64,000 nt of DNA from JAGWBJ01 sp964291465. Lineage in GTDB: Bacteria > Chloroflexota > Dehalococcoidia > Lucifugimonadales > JAGWBF01. The notes under the pieces are model-generated. The model was given only the letters and a program-made list of their open reading frames with translations, was not told the DNA's origin and ran no database searches. The stretch is taken from the NCBI GenBank assembly GCA_964291465.2, contig OZ219931.1, positions 62,001 to 126,000 on the forward strand, in the 5' to 3' direction. Below, one piece after another: positions 49,557 to 57,578 of this stretch; the first letter of the stretch is position 1; each line of letters begins with the position of its first letter. The translations under genes were made by a program, and so were the position numbers.

Positions 49557-50675
49557 TCATCCACCGAACCGTTCCAGGGAGAACCGGTCGATGTCCATGT
49601 CGGTGCGGCCCTGGCACAACAGGTCGGCGGTCACCCGGGCCATGGCGGCGCTGAGGAGGATGCCCTTGCGCTCGGCCCCGGTGGCCATGTAGACGCCCTC
49701 CCAGCCGGGGACGGGTCCCAGTACGGGCATCCCGTCGTCCGAGGCCGGCCGGAGGCACGCCGTCTGCAGCACCAGGTCTCCCTGGGCGACGGCGGGCATC
49801 AGCTCTATCACGTCCTTCATGATGGCCTCCCGCGCCTCTGTCGTCGGCCGGTCGTCGAACCCCACGCGCTCCTCGGTGGTCCCTATCCACGTGGTGCCGT
49901 CGGGCTTGGGAGACACGTACTCCCCTCCCGGCCCGGTGAAGAGACATGGCGGCGGGGAGCCGGGCAGCTTCAGGCGCAGTATCTGGCCCTTGAGGGGCCA
50001 CACCGGCACCGGCCGGCCCAGCCAGCCCGCGGCCTCTCCGGACCAGGGGCCCATGGAGAGCACCACGCTGCCGCATGACACATCCTCGTCCTCCAGCGCC
50101 ACCGCCGACACCCTGCCGTTGGAGGCCCTGAGGCCCCGGACCGTGCCCTGGCGCATGACGGCGCCCCGGTCCATGGCGGCCTGGAGCAGGGCCTGGGTGT
50201 ACTGGTAGCTGTCCACCTGGACCGTGCCCTCCACGTAGGCCCCTCCCGTTACGCCAGGGGCTATGCGGGGCTCCATGAAGAGGACCTCGGCCCCGTCGAG
50301 CCAGCGGGACTCGAACCCCTCGGCCCGCTCCGCCAGGTCCAGCACGTCTCGGGCCCGGTTGGACTGGTCGTCGTCGAAGGACAGGTAGATGGACGGGACG
50401 GGGCGGAACTTGTGGTCGATGCCTGTCAGCTCTTTCACCTCCGGGGCCAGCCCAGTGTGGAGCTGGAAGCTCCTCCGCGCCAGCTCCTCCAGTGGGCCCG
50501 GGATGCCCGACCCGTGGAGCGGGTTGAGCAGCCCCGCCGAGAAACCCGATGCGCAGTTGCCCACGGACCCCTTCTCGATCAGCGTTGGCTTGAGTCCGGC
50601 CTTGGCCAGGAGGTACGCGGTTGCGCACCCTACGATGCCGCCGCCGATTATGACCACGTCCGAGGTGTCCCCCAT
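49557..50675 (-). CDS. FAD-dependent amino-acid-oxidase-family oxidoreductase
   Basis: 372-residue DAO-family flavoprotein: FAD-binding DVVIIGGGIVGCATAYLLAKAG at the N-terminus, ERTHR-region counterpart GFSAGLLNPLHG, and the C-terminal GWEGVYMATGAERKGILLSAAMA. Oxidises the C-N bond of a glycine, sarcosine or D-amino-acid-like substrate. Divergent from the aminotransferase gene across an AT-rich 170-bp gap, hinting that both work on amino acids. Confidence 0.88.
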   Translation of the reverse strand: MGDTSDVVIIGGGIVGCATAYLLAKAGLKPTLIEKGSVGNCASGFSAGLLNPLHGSGIPGPLEELARRSFQLHTGLAPEVKELTGIDHKFRPVPSIYLSFDDDQSNRARDVLDLAERAEGFESRWLDGAEVLFMEPRIAPGVTGGAYVEGTVQVDSYQYTQALLQAAMDRGAVMRQGTVRGLRASNGRVSAVALEDEDVSCGSVVLSMGPWSGEAAGWLGRPVPVWPLKGQILRLKLPGSPPPCLFTGPGGEYVSPKPDGTTWIGTTEERVGFDDRPTTEAREAIMKDVIELMPAVAQGDLVLQTACLRPASDDGMPVLGPVPGWEGVYMATGAERKGILLSAAMARVTADLLCQGRTDMDIDRFSLERFGG

Positions 50676-50736
50676 ATTTCATACCCCCTGGAGCTGGTAG
50701 TGTTAGGAGTTGTAGTGCCCCGAAGTTGTAATGCAA

Positions 50737-50745
50737 TGTTAGACT
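50737..50745 (+). promoter_or_regulatory. Extended -10 promoter of the aminotransferase gene
   Basis: TG-T-TAGACT (TAGACT at 50740-50745) in the locally AT-rich gap. The minus-strand promoter for the oxidase gene is less clear; TTGCAT-16-TACAAC is a weak candidate. Confidence 0.45.
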
Positions 50746-50845
50746 ATTCTCGGGTAAACTTAAACAGCCGTTGCGTTGGACGCGGGGGCGCCGTCGCCCG
50801 TCCAACCGGGCCGAGCGTCGGAACTACCGAGGATAGGAGCGACCC

Positions 50846-52015
50846 ATGACTGTATCCCGAAAGATGTCCAGCCTGGGCACGGAGTCGGCCTTCGAGATGC
50901 TGGCCAAGGCCAGGGCCCTGGAGGCCCAGGGCAGGGACATCATACACCTGGAGATAGGGGAGCCCGACTTCGACACCCCGGCCCACATCGTCGACGAGGG
51001 AGTCGCCGCCCTGCGGGACGGCTACACCCACTATGGGCCCACCGCGGGTCTCCCGGAGCTGCGGGAGACCATCGCCCGAAACGTGGGCGAGACCCGGGGC
51101 GTCTCCGTGAGCCCCGACCAGATCGTGGTGACGCCCGGGGCCAAGCCCATCATGTTCTACACCATCATGACCATTGCCCAGCGGGGGGTGGAGGTCATCT
51201 ACCCCAACCCGGGCTTCCCCATCTTCGAGTCGATGATACGCTTCTGCGGCGCCAGGCCCGTGCCCATGCCCCTCCTCTCCGAGAACGGCTTCCACCCGGA
51301 CCTGGACGCCCTGGAGGCCAGCATCACCGACCGCACCCGGCTGATGGTGGTCAACTCCCCCGGTAACCCCACGGGCGCGAACCTGTCCCGAAGGGAGCTG
51401 GAGGCCATCGCCTCCTTCGTCCGCGACCGCGACGATCTGTACGTCCTCTCGGACGAGATATACAAGGACATCATCTACGACGGCGAGCACAACAGCATCG
51501 TCTCACTGCCCGGCATGGCCGAGCGGACGGTCATCCTGGACGGGTTCTCAAAGAGCTACGCCATGACCGGCTGGCGGCTGGGCTATGGCGTGTTCCCCGA
51601 GCCCCTCAAAGAGCACATCCTGAAGCTCTCGGCCAACAGCGTGTCCTGCGCCGCGTCCTTCTCCCAGAGGGCCGCCATCAAGGCGCTGGACGGGCCCCAG
51701 GACGGGGTGAGGGACATGGTGGCCGAGTTCGGCCAGCGCAGGCAGATCATCGCCCGGGGACTCCGGGAGATACCGGGGGTGGAGTGCCCCGAGCCCGAGG
51801 GGGCCTTCTACGCCTTCCCCAACATCTCGGGCACCGGGATGTCCAGCCAGGAGTTCGAGAGCCGGGCCCTCAACGAGGCGGGGGTCGCCCTGCTCTCGGG
51901 GGAGGCCTTCGGCGTTTACGGCAAGGGGTGCGTCCGCCTCTCCTACGCCAACTCCCAGGAGAACCTGACGCGGGCCCTGGAACGCCTCAAGGAGATGGTG
52001 GTCGGGGCGCGCTGA
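50846..52015 (+). CDS. Class I/II pyridoxal aminotransferase
   Basis: 389-residue fold-type-I aminotransferase of the AspC family: DIIHLEIGEPDFDTP, VVTPGAKPIMFY, NSPGNPTGANLS, the Asp in VLSDEIYKDIIYDG, and the Schiff-base Lys in LDGFSKSYAMTGWRLGY. Probably uses aspartate or another amino acid with 2-oxoglutarate. RBS AGGAG precedes ATG 50846. First of a three-gene plus-strand run with two phosphodiesterases. Confidence 0.92.
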   Translation: MTVSRKMSSLGTESAFEMLAKARALEAQGRDIIHLEIGEPDFDTPAHIVDEGVAALRDGYTHYGPTAGLPELRETIARNVGETRGVSVSPDQIVVTPGAKPIMFYTIMTIAQRGVEVIYPNPGFPIFESMIRFCGARPVPMPLLSENGFHPDLDALEASITDRTRLMVVNSPGNPTGANLSRRELEAIASFVRDRDDLYVLSDEIYKDIIYDGEHNSIVSLPGMAERTVILDGFSKSYAMTGWRLGYGVFPEPLKEHILKLSANSVSCAASFSQRAAIKALDGPQDGVRDMVAEFGQRRQIIARGLREIPGVECPEPEGAFYAFPNISGTGMSSQEFESRALNEAGVALLSGEAFGVYGKGCVRLSYANSQENLTRALERLKEMVVGAR

Positions 52016-52016
52016 C

Positions 52017-53462
52017 GTGGCCTCTGTGATCGTGGTGGCCTTCGACGGCCTCCAGCCGGCCCAGGTGACGCCGGAGCTGACTCCCAACCTGGCGGAGCTG
52101 GCCGCCGCCGGAGTCACCTTCCGGCGCCATCACGCGGTCTTCCCCACGGTGACCAGGGCCAACGTGGCCACCCTGGTGACCGGATGCCAGCCCGGAAGCC
52201 ACGGCCTGCCGGCAAACACCATGGTGGCCCGGGAGGTCGATCCCCTCCGGGCCATGCCCGCCATGGAGCCCCAGCTATCCCGCCTGGCCCTGGAGGCGGG
52301 CCGCGTGCTCCTTCGGCCGACGCTCGGCGAGGTCCTTGCCAGGCACGGCATGGAGTACGTCGCCGTGGGCGTCGGCACCAACGGCAACGCCTACCTGCAG
52401 AACCCCGAGGCCAAGACTGTAGGCGGGGCCACCATCCACCCCGACTTCTGCCTGCCCAGGGATCTCCATTCCAAGCTGCGGTCGGACTTCGGGGACTGGC
52501 CCAAGAAGGGCTCTCCCAACACGCAGCAGATGGCCCGGGCCGTGGACATCCTCATGGACTACGTGCTGGCCCAGCGCGACCCGGCGGCGGCCCTGGTCTG
52601 GTTCTCCGAGCCCGACAGCTCCCAGCACCTGGCCGGCGTCGGCTCGGACCTTGCCAGACGGGCCCTGAACGAAGCCGACGCCCAGCTCGGCAGGCTGCTG
52701 CGCCGGCTGGAGGAGGAGGGGCGGGCGGTGGAGACCGACGTGATCGTCGTCTCCGACCATGGCTACTCGACCATTGGCGGCGTCGTGGACGTGGAGGCCC
52801 TGTTGCGGGAGGCGGGGTTCCCGCCCGGAGGAGTGGTGACGGCCCCCAACGGCGGCTCCGTCCTCTTGTACGTGCCCGACGGGGACCCGGACTCGTGCCG
52901 GACCCTGGCCAGGTTCTTGATGGCCCAGCCCTGGTGCGGGACGCTCCTGGCATGCGGCGCCGCTGAGGGGGTCGAGGGTACCATCCCGGGAGGGCTGGCC
53001 GGCGTCTCCGGGGACAGGGCCCCCGAGCTGACCATGTCCTTCAAGTGGGACTCCCGCCCCAACGACGCCGGGTTCCCCGGCCACGTTTACTCCTCCCACG
53101 GCGCGGCGGGACTGGGCCAGCACGGCTCCATGAGTCCCCACGAGACCCGCAACGTCCTTTTTGCCCGGGGCCCCAGCTTCAAGGCGGAGGTTGCCCTGAC
53201 CACCCCGTCGGGAAACGTGGACCTGGCCCCCACCGTCCTGCGTATCCTGGGGGTCGAGTCTGACGAGAAGATGGACGGGAGGGTGCTGGAGGAGGCCCTT
53301 GCAGCGAACCCCGGACAAGCCAGCCTCGATTGGTCCCGAGAGACCCATGAGGCGGAGACGTCCGTCCTGGACGACCTGTACCGGCAGGAGATGTCTTTGG
53401 TCAGGGTCGGAGAGACGGCCTACGTGGAGAGCGGCCGGGCGGAGCTACTGTCGAGGAGGTAG
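52017..53462 (+). CDS. Alkaline phosphatase-superfamily phosphodiesterase/nucleotide pyrophosphatase
   Basis: 481 residues, type I phosphodiesterase/NPP-like. Metal ligands: Asp in VVAFDGLQP; nucleophile Thr in FPTVTRANVATLVTGC; His/Asp in VSDHGYSTIGG; His in HGSMSPHETRN. Cleaves phosphodiester or phosphate ester bonds; no signal peptide, so cytoplasmic. GTG 52017 starts one base after the aminotransferase stop. Confidence 0.88.
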   Translation: MASVIVVAFDGLQPAQVTPELTPNLAELAAAGVTFRRHHAVFPTVTRANVATLVTGCQPGSHGLPANTMVAREVDPLRAMPAMEPQLSRLALEAGRVLLRPTLGEVLARHGMEYVAVGVGTNGNAYLQNPEAKTVGGATIHPDFCLPRDLHSKLRSDFGDWPKKGSPNTQQMARAVDILMDYVLAQRDPAAALVWFSEPDSSQHLAGVGSDLARRALNEADAQLGRLLRRLEEEGRAVETDVIVVSDHGYSTIGGVVDVEALLREAGFPPGGVVTAPNGGSVLLYVPDGDPDSCRTLARFLMAQPWCGTLLACGAAEGVEGTIPGGLAGVSGDRAPELTMSFKWDSRPNDAGFPGHVYSSHGAAGLGQHGSMSPHETRNVLFARGPSFKAEVALTTPSGNVDLAPTVLRILGVESDEKMDGRVLEEALAANPGQASLDWSRETHEAETSVLDDLYRQEMSLVRVGETAYVESGRAELLSRR

Positions 53463-53472
53463 CCTTGCTCCG

Positions 53473-53501
53473 TTGCTACCGACCTACGGGGGTGGCATAC
53501 T
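53473..53501 (+). promoter_or_regulatory. Promoter of the GDPD gene, predicted leaderless
   Basis: TTGCTA (53473-53478), 17-bp spacer, CATACT (53496-53501). The +1 is predicted at 53508-53509, on the ATG; no Shine-Dalgarno upstream. Confidence 0.6.
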
Positions 53502-53508
53502 GGACACG

Positions 53509-54279
53509 ATGCTGACGAAGGACGCAGGCTGGAAGGCCCCGCCCGGCTCCCGCGGCCGTCCCATGGTCATAGCCCACCGGGGAGGCTCGCGCTTGGCGCC
53601 GGAGAACACCCTGGCCGCCTTCCGGAATGCCGTGGAGGTGGGAGCCGACGCCGTGGAGTTGGACGTGCGCCTGACCAGGGACCGGCGGGTGGCCGTAGTC
53701 CACGACCGGTGCGTGGACAGGACGACCTCCGGCTCCGGGACCGTCGGCTCCCTTACCATGGCGGAGCTGAGGGGTCTGGACGCGGGCTCCTGGTACGGCC
53801 GGGAGTACGCCGGAGAGGGCGTGCCGTCGCTGGAGGACGTGTTCGAAGCGCTGCCCGGGGAGTTCCCCATCTACGTGGAGATGAAGTCCAGGGGCCCCAA
53901 TGGCTTCTCCCTGGCCAGGGCGGTGGTCGACGTGGTCCGACGGTACCGGCGGTGGGACAGCACCATGGTTGCCAGCTTCAATCCCTGGGGTACACTGTGG
54001 GTCAGGGCCTGGGAGAAGCGGATCGTCCGGGGGTACATCTGGGCGCGGCGGCACCCCCTGCCCCTGCGGGCCCGCTGGTTCGGGCCCCTGGTGGATGCCC
54101 AGTGGCTGGCGCCTGACCGGGACACCTTCTCTCCCGGCTTGCTGCGCGCGTCCCACGCCGGCGGCAAGCGCGTCGCCGCCCTGGATGCGGACGTGGGGCG
54201 GGACATGGCCCGCCTGAGGGAGCTGGGGCTGGACGGGGTCGTCACCGACGACCCGGCCGAGCTGGTCCGGGAAAGGTAG
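53509..54279 (+). CDS. Glycerophosphodiester phosphodiesterase
   Basis: 256-residue GDPD, cleaves deacylated phospholipids to glycerol-3-phosphate and an alcohol. Barrel signature VIAHRGGSRLAPENTLAAF with catalytic His and metal Glu, AVELDVRLTRD, VVHDRCVDRTT and the C-terminal DGVVTDDPAELV. It has an unusual short basic segment in mid-protein (RRHPLPLRARWFG). ATG 53509 is used because of the leaderless promoter. Confidence 0.93.
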   Translation: MLTKDAGWKAPPGSRGRPMVIAHRGGSRLAPENTLAAFRNAVEVGADAVELDVRLTRDRRVAVVHDRCVDRTTSGSGTVGSLTMAELRGLDAGSWYGREYAGEGVPSLEDVFEALPGEFPIYVEMKSRGPNGFSLARAVVDVVRRYRRWDSTMVASFNPWGTLWVRAWEKRIVRGYIWARRHPLPLRARWFGPLVDAQWLAPDRDTFSPGLLRASHAGGKRVAALDADVGRDMARLRELGLDGVVTDDPAELVRER

Positions 54280-54330
54280 GCCGGGCACGGCCGCGGCGGG
54301 GAGCATGTTTCCACATCGGGCCGGATAGGT

Positions 54331-54358
54331 CCGGGAGGTTGTAGCCCGGGAGGTTGTA
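54331..54358 (+). repeat. 13-bp direct repeat carrying a duplicated Shine-Dalgarno
   Basis: CCGGGAGGTTGTA at 54331-54343 and at 54346-54358, a 15-bp period, just before the ATG 54360. Only the second GGGAGG is at a useful distance. Confidence 0.8.
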
Positions 54359-54359
54359 T

Positions 54360-54635
54360 ATGGAGCTTTACTGGCAGGAACGCAGGGCGGGGCAACGCTT
54401 GGTGCTGGTGGCAGACGACGGCAGCGAGATCGAGGTGGGGGCGGTGCGGCAGACCAAGAGGGGCTTCGACGCCCTGGCAATGACCAACACCTACGACCCC
54501 GGGCGGGCCATGAAGGGGATCGCCACCATGGAGGAGGCCAAGCAGTTCGTCGAGGCCTTCACTCCCTGGGACCTGTTCGGCGGCGACCCGGACATGGACG
54601 TGGAGCCCGAGGTGCGGCCCAACCCCGCGGCCTAG
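54360..54635 (+). CDS. Small conserved hypothetical protein
   Basis: 91 residues, no family recognised. Starts MELYWQERRAGQRLVLVADDGSEIEVGAVRQT, a likely beta-rich module, followed by a helix with EEAKQFVEAFTPWDLFGG and a Pro/Glu tail. Looks soluble. The start is ATG 54360 (a TTG six bases earlier is less good). Monocistronic; strong RBS within the duplicated repeat. Confidence 0.65.
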   Translation: MELYWQERRAGQRLVLVADDGSEIEVGAVRQTKRGFDALAMTNTYDPGRAMKGIATMEEAKQFVEAFTPWDLFGGDPDMDVEPEVRPNPAA

Positions 54636-54663
54636 GGGAGGGGACCTTCCGGATGCAGGTCGC

Positions 54664-54683
54664 CCCAGGTACGCTCACCTGGG
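54664..54683. terminator. Hairpin between convergent genes
   Basis: CCCAGGT, 6-nt loop, ACCTGGG between the hypothetical gene and the convergent LLM gene. No T-run. Confidence 0.5.
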
Positions 54684-54717
54684 ACGAAGGCCGGCTGCCG
54701 TACGCGGCCTGGAGTCT

Positions 54718-55716
54718 CTAGCGAGGCGCGCAGGCCCTGAGTATCTCCATGACCTGCCCCTTGGGGTCATCGCTGCCCGAGACGGCGGGGGAGATGATGG
54801 GCAGGGTGATGCCCGCCTCCCTGTACTGCTGGATCCGGCTGCGGGCGTGCTCGGCGGTGCCCACGATGCCGATGGTGTCCAGCAGCTCCACGGGCAGGAG
54901 CCTCTGGGCCCCTGCTTGGTCGCCTTCCTCCCAGGCCCGTCGGGACGCCTGCACCTCGTCCGCGAACCCCGCCTCCATCATCATCCTGCGGTACCGGGGG
55001 AAGCGTGCCGCGTACATGGCCAGGCCGGGCCGCATGCCGTCGGCGGCCCTCTCCCGGTCCTCTCCGATGCCGCACCGGACCAGGGTGGACACATCGACCT
55101 CGGCCGGGTCCCGCCCTGCCCTCCTGGCGCCGGCGGCCACGTGCTCCACGGCGCCCCTGGCCCGATCCAGAGTGCAGGAGGTGAGCATGGCGCCCTGGGC
55201 CATCTCGCCGCATACCTCCAGCATCTTCGGGAACACCGCCGCCACGAAGACGGGCATCTCCTTGCGGTAAGGCTTGAACCACAGGTCGAACCCCTCGATG
55301 TCGTAGACCTCTCCCTTGAAGGACACCCGGTCCTCCCGCAGGAGGGTGCGCACGATCTCGACGCACTCCCTGACCCGGGCTATGGGCTGTCCGAAGACGA
55401 GGCCGTGCTCCCCCTCCACCTGCACCCTGTGACTGGAGCCGACTCCCAGGATGAACCGTCCGTGGGAGAAGTGGTCCACGCACGCCGCCGCCATGGCGAT
55501 GGTGGGCGGCGTCCTCACGAAGACGCTGGTGATGCTGGTCCCCAGCAGTATCTTCTCGGTGGCCACGGCGCACGCGGTCAGTATCGAGAACTGGTCGCCG
55601 CCGTGCCCCTCGGCCATCCAGGCGGACTCGTATCCCAGCTCCTCGGCCAGGCGCACACACTCCACGATGTCCCTGGGCGGCAGGCCCATGGACAGGGCCA
55701 CTCCGGTACGCTCCAT
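54718..55716 (-). CDS. LLM-class flavin/F420-dependent oxidoreductase
   Basis: 332-residue luciferase-like enzyme: ESAWMAEGHGGDQFS near residue 31, ILLGTSITSVFVRTPPTIA, GRFILGVGSSHRVQVEG and a C-terminal RSRIQQYREAGITLPIISP. The pattern resembles methylenetetrahydromethanopterin-reductase-like (Mer) F420 enzymes; cofactor F420 is likely given cofE in this genome. It is followed on the same strand by no close gene; the upstream alpha/beta hydrolase gene is 57 bp away and likely in the same operon. Confidence 0.88.
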   Translation of the reverse strand: MERTGVALSMGLPPRDIVECVRLAEELGYESAWMAEGHGGDQFSILTACAVATEKILLGTSITSVFVRTPPTIAMAAACVDHFSHGRFILGVGSSHRVQVEGEHGLVFGQPIARVRECVEIVRTLLREDRVSFKGEVYDIEGFDLWFKPYRKEMPVFVAAVFPKMLEVCGEMAQGAMLTSCTLDRARGAVEHVAAGARRAGRDPAEVDVSTLVRCGIGEDRERAADGMRPGLAMYAARFPRYRRMMMEAGFADEVQASRRAWEEGDQAGAQRLLPVELLDTIGIVGTAEHARSRIQQYREAGITLPIISPAVSGSDDPKGQVMEILRACAPR

Positions 55717-55773
55717 GCTTCTATCCTCCGGGTCTCCCGGCGCGTCTCGGCCTCTTCGCGGGCCGGGACCGGC

Positions 55774-56670
55774 CTAAAGGTCCAGGTGCTCCCTGAGAAA
55801 GGCCATGGACATCTCCATAACCTGTGTCTTGTACGGCTCGCCGTAGACCCCGTAGTGGGACAGGCCGGGGATCACCCACAGCTTCTTGGGCTCCCGGGTC
55901 CGCTCGTACATCTCGATGGCCTGCTCGGCGGGGCATATGGTGTCCCGGCCGGCGACGATGTACAGGGCCGCCCGGGGCGAGATGCGGTCCACCACGTCGA
56001 TGGGCCTGAAACGGTGAAGCATCTCCTCCGACGCCAGGGAGTAGGGGGTGAGGGACGGGTCCTCCATGTGCGGCACCTTGCCCAGGATGGAGTCCCGCTC
56101 TTCGGCCTCGGCGGGGTCGGGCACCAGGATGTCCATCAGGTCCCGGAGCTGGGACTTTCCCGTCTTCACCCTGGTTCTGCGGTCCTCGGCGATGCGGTCC
56201 AGCAGGTGCCGCCACTCGTAGTCGCGCCTCACGCTCTGGGCCCATCTTCCGCCGTCGCTCCAGCCGGCGACGCTGATGGCGCAACGGACGCGGTCGTCGA
56301 CGCCCGCCACGTAGGGGGCCATGCCCCCGCCGAAGCTCCACCCTATCAGGGCCAGGCGGTCGGGGTCCACCTTGGGGTTGGTCTCCAGGTAGGTCAGGGC
56401 GTTGCGTATGTCCTCGGCCTGCTCCTGGGGGTAGAGGCGCCCGCGCTCCCCCTCGCTCTCGCCCACACCCCGGTAGTCCCATATCAGGGCGACGAACCCG
56501 TCCCGGGCGAACTGCCGCCCTATCTCCGGGAACCAGAAGTACTCTTTGATGCCTATCATGCCCTGGCACAGCACGATGGCGGGACAGCTGCGGTCCTGGG
56601 CGTCGTCGGGCTCGAACAGCACCCCGGCGATCCTCAGTCCGTCGCTGTAGAAACCTATCTTGCTCTCCAT
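55774..56670 (-). CDS. Alpha/beta hydrolase (dienelactone hydrolase / X-Pro peptidase-like)
   Basis: 298 residues. Cap and core: IVLCQGMIGIKEYFWF, LIWDYRGVGESEG, nucleophile elbow LIGWSFGGGMAP (Ser at about 116), Asp in IVAGRDTICP and His in PGLSHYGVYG. Serine hydrolase of esterase or peptidase type, substrate unknown. ATG 56670 preceded by AAAGGA is used; the frame further upstream overlaps the finger protein gene and is not coding. Confidence 0.85.
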   Translation of the reverse strand: MESKIGFYSDGLRIAGVLFEPDDAQDRSCPAIVLCQGMIGIKEYFWFPEIGRQFARDGFVALIWDYRGVGESEGERGRLYPQEQAEDIRNALTYLETNPKVDPDRLALIGWSFGGGMAPYVAGVDDRVRCAISVAGWSDGGRWAQSVRRDYEWRHLLDRIAEDRRTRVKTGKSQLRDLMDILVPDPAEAEERDSILGKVPHMEDPSLTPYSLASEEMLHRFRPIDVVDRISPRAALYIVAGRDTICPAEQAIEMYERTREPKKLWVIPGLSHYGVYGEPYKTQVMEMSMAFLREHLDL

Positions 56671-56726
56671 GTCCGTCCTTTCTCGACGATAAGCGGCGCG
56701 GGCCGCCGGGGTCCGGGGTGGGCCCG

Positions 56727-57044
56727 CTACTCCGGGTCCTTGGGGGCCTTCTTGCCCCTCCTGGGGCGGAAGATCCAGAAGATCAGGAGGCCCGACGCGG
56801 CGAGAAAGATGGGGAGGCTGACCGCCGCGTTGTTCCCTGAGAAGTCCCTCACCCACCACCACCAGCCGACGCCCAGAATGGCCGCGCCCCAGAGCAGCCT
56901 CGCCACGGCCTGGGTCCCCTGGCGCGCCCGGTAGTAGTCGTCCCCCTCGGCGGTGTGCCCAGTGTTGGCGAAGTGGTTTTCCAGTGTGCTCTTCCAGGCG
57001 CTGGCGAAGCCGCACTGGCCGCACTCGTAGAGCTTAGGGAACAT
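56727..57044 (-). CDS. Small membrane protein with a C2H2-type zinc finger
   Basis: 105 residues. The N-terminus has the finger YECGQCGFASAWKSTLENHF..TGH, i.e. CxxC followed after about 12 residues by His-x5-His, then two hydrophobic helices (about 47-63 and 73-92) and a basic tail RPRRGKKAPKDPE. A zinc finger fused to a bilayer anchor is uncommon in bacteria. No family known to me; function unknown. Confidence 0.65.
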   Translation of the reverse strand: MFPKLYECGQCGFASAWKSTLENHFANTGHTAEGDDYYRARQGTQAVARLLWGAAILGVGWWWWVRDFSGNNAAVSLPIFLAASGLLIFWIFRPRRGKKAPKDPE

Positions 57045-57241
57045 CGGGCATACTCCTCAGGGCGCTGGGGTATCCTCGAGACTCATAGGGCGGGACCGTG
57101 GCGAACGGCTGCTCCAGAGCAAGGCATGGAGTGGGTCGACCTTTCGAGGGGTGGGGCCCGGTGGAGTGTCCATGGCGGCTCCTCTCCCGGCTTCCGGGAA
57201 TGGGGCGGGACTGGGACGGAGCTGAGGGGGTTGCCGCGGCG

Positions 57242-57255
57242 GGCGGGCGCCCGCC
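57242..57255 (-). terminator. GC-rich palindrome downstream of the GatC-like gene
   Basis: Perfect palindrome GGCGGGC/GCCCGCC, extended by flanking G/C. No T-run. It is the only hairpin between the GatC-like gene and the finger protein gene. Confidence 0.35.
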
Positions 57256-57268
57256 GCCCGTTACGTCG

Positions 57269-57314
57269 GTGGCCCCTATTTGGGTGGTCCCTATTTGGGT
57301 GGCCCGTTATTTGG
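57269..57314 (-). repeat. Three 15-16-bp tandem repeats at the 3' end of the GatC-like gene
   Basis: Units GTGGCCCCTATTTGG (57269-57283), GTGGTCCCTATTTGG (57284-57298) and GTGGCCCGTTATTTGG (57299-57314). Read on the minus strand each contains CCAAATA; the copy overlapping the gene supplies its last codons and TAA stop. Confidence 0.85.
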
Positions 57315-57489
57315 GTGGGATTATTATGGGGAGGGGCTCGACGTCTTCCAGGCCCGGGGGGTTTATGTTGTCCAGGGCCTCCAGGATGGCGTTGAGGCTG
57401 TAGGTCACTTCCGTCAGCTCGGGGTCCTGGATCTCCAGGCCAACCGCGTGGCCCAGGGCTACTACCTCTTCCTTGGTCAGGTCAGCCAT
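57307..57489 (-). CDS. GatC-like protein (amidotransferase subunit C family)
   Basis: 60-residue protein aligned with GatC: LTKEEVVALGHAVGLEI then LTEVTYSLNAILEALDNIN and the extended C-terminal DVEPLPIIIPP loop. Shorter than the ~95-residue GatC of the tRNA amidotransferase, and no gatA or gatB is nearby. It may instead partner an amidase, as in AtzG-type subunits. ATG 57489 with GGAGG upstream. It ends within the repeat array. Confidence 0.7.
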   Translation of the reverse strand: MADLTKEEVVALGHAVGLEIQDPELTEVTYSLNAILEALDNINPPGLEDVEPLPIIIPPK

Positions 57490-57578
57490 GTCGGCCTCCG
57501 GAGCCGCCCTGGATGTTCGTCCCGGTGTGCAGGTCGCTGGCGGCGGTGAGTGGATTATAGGACGCAACGCCGGGAGCG

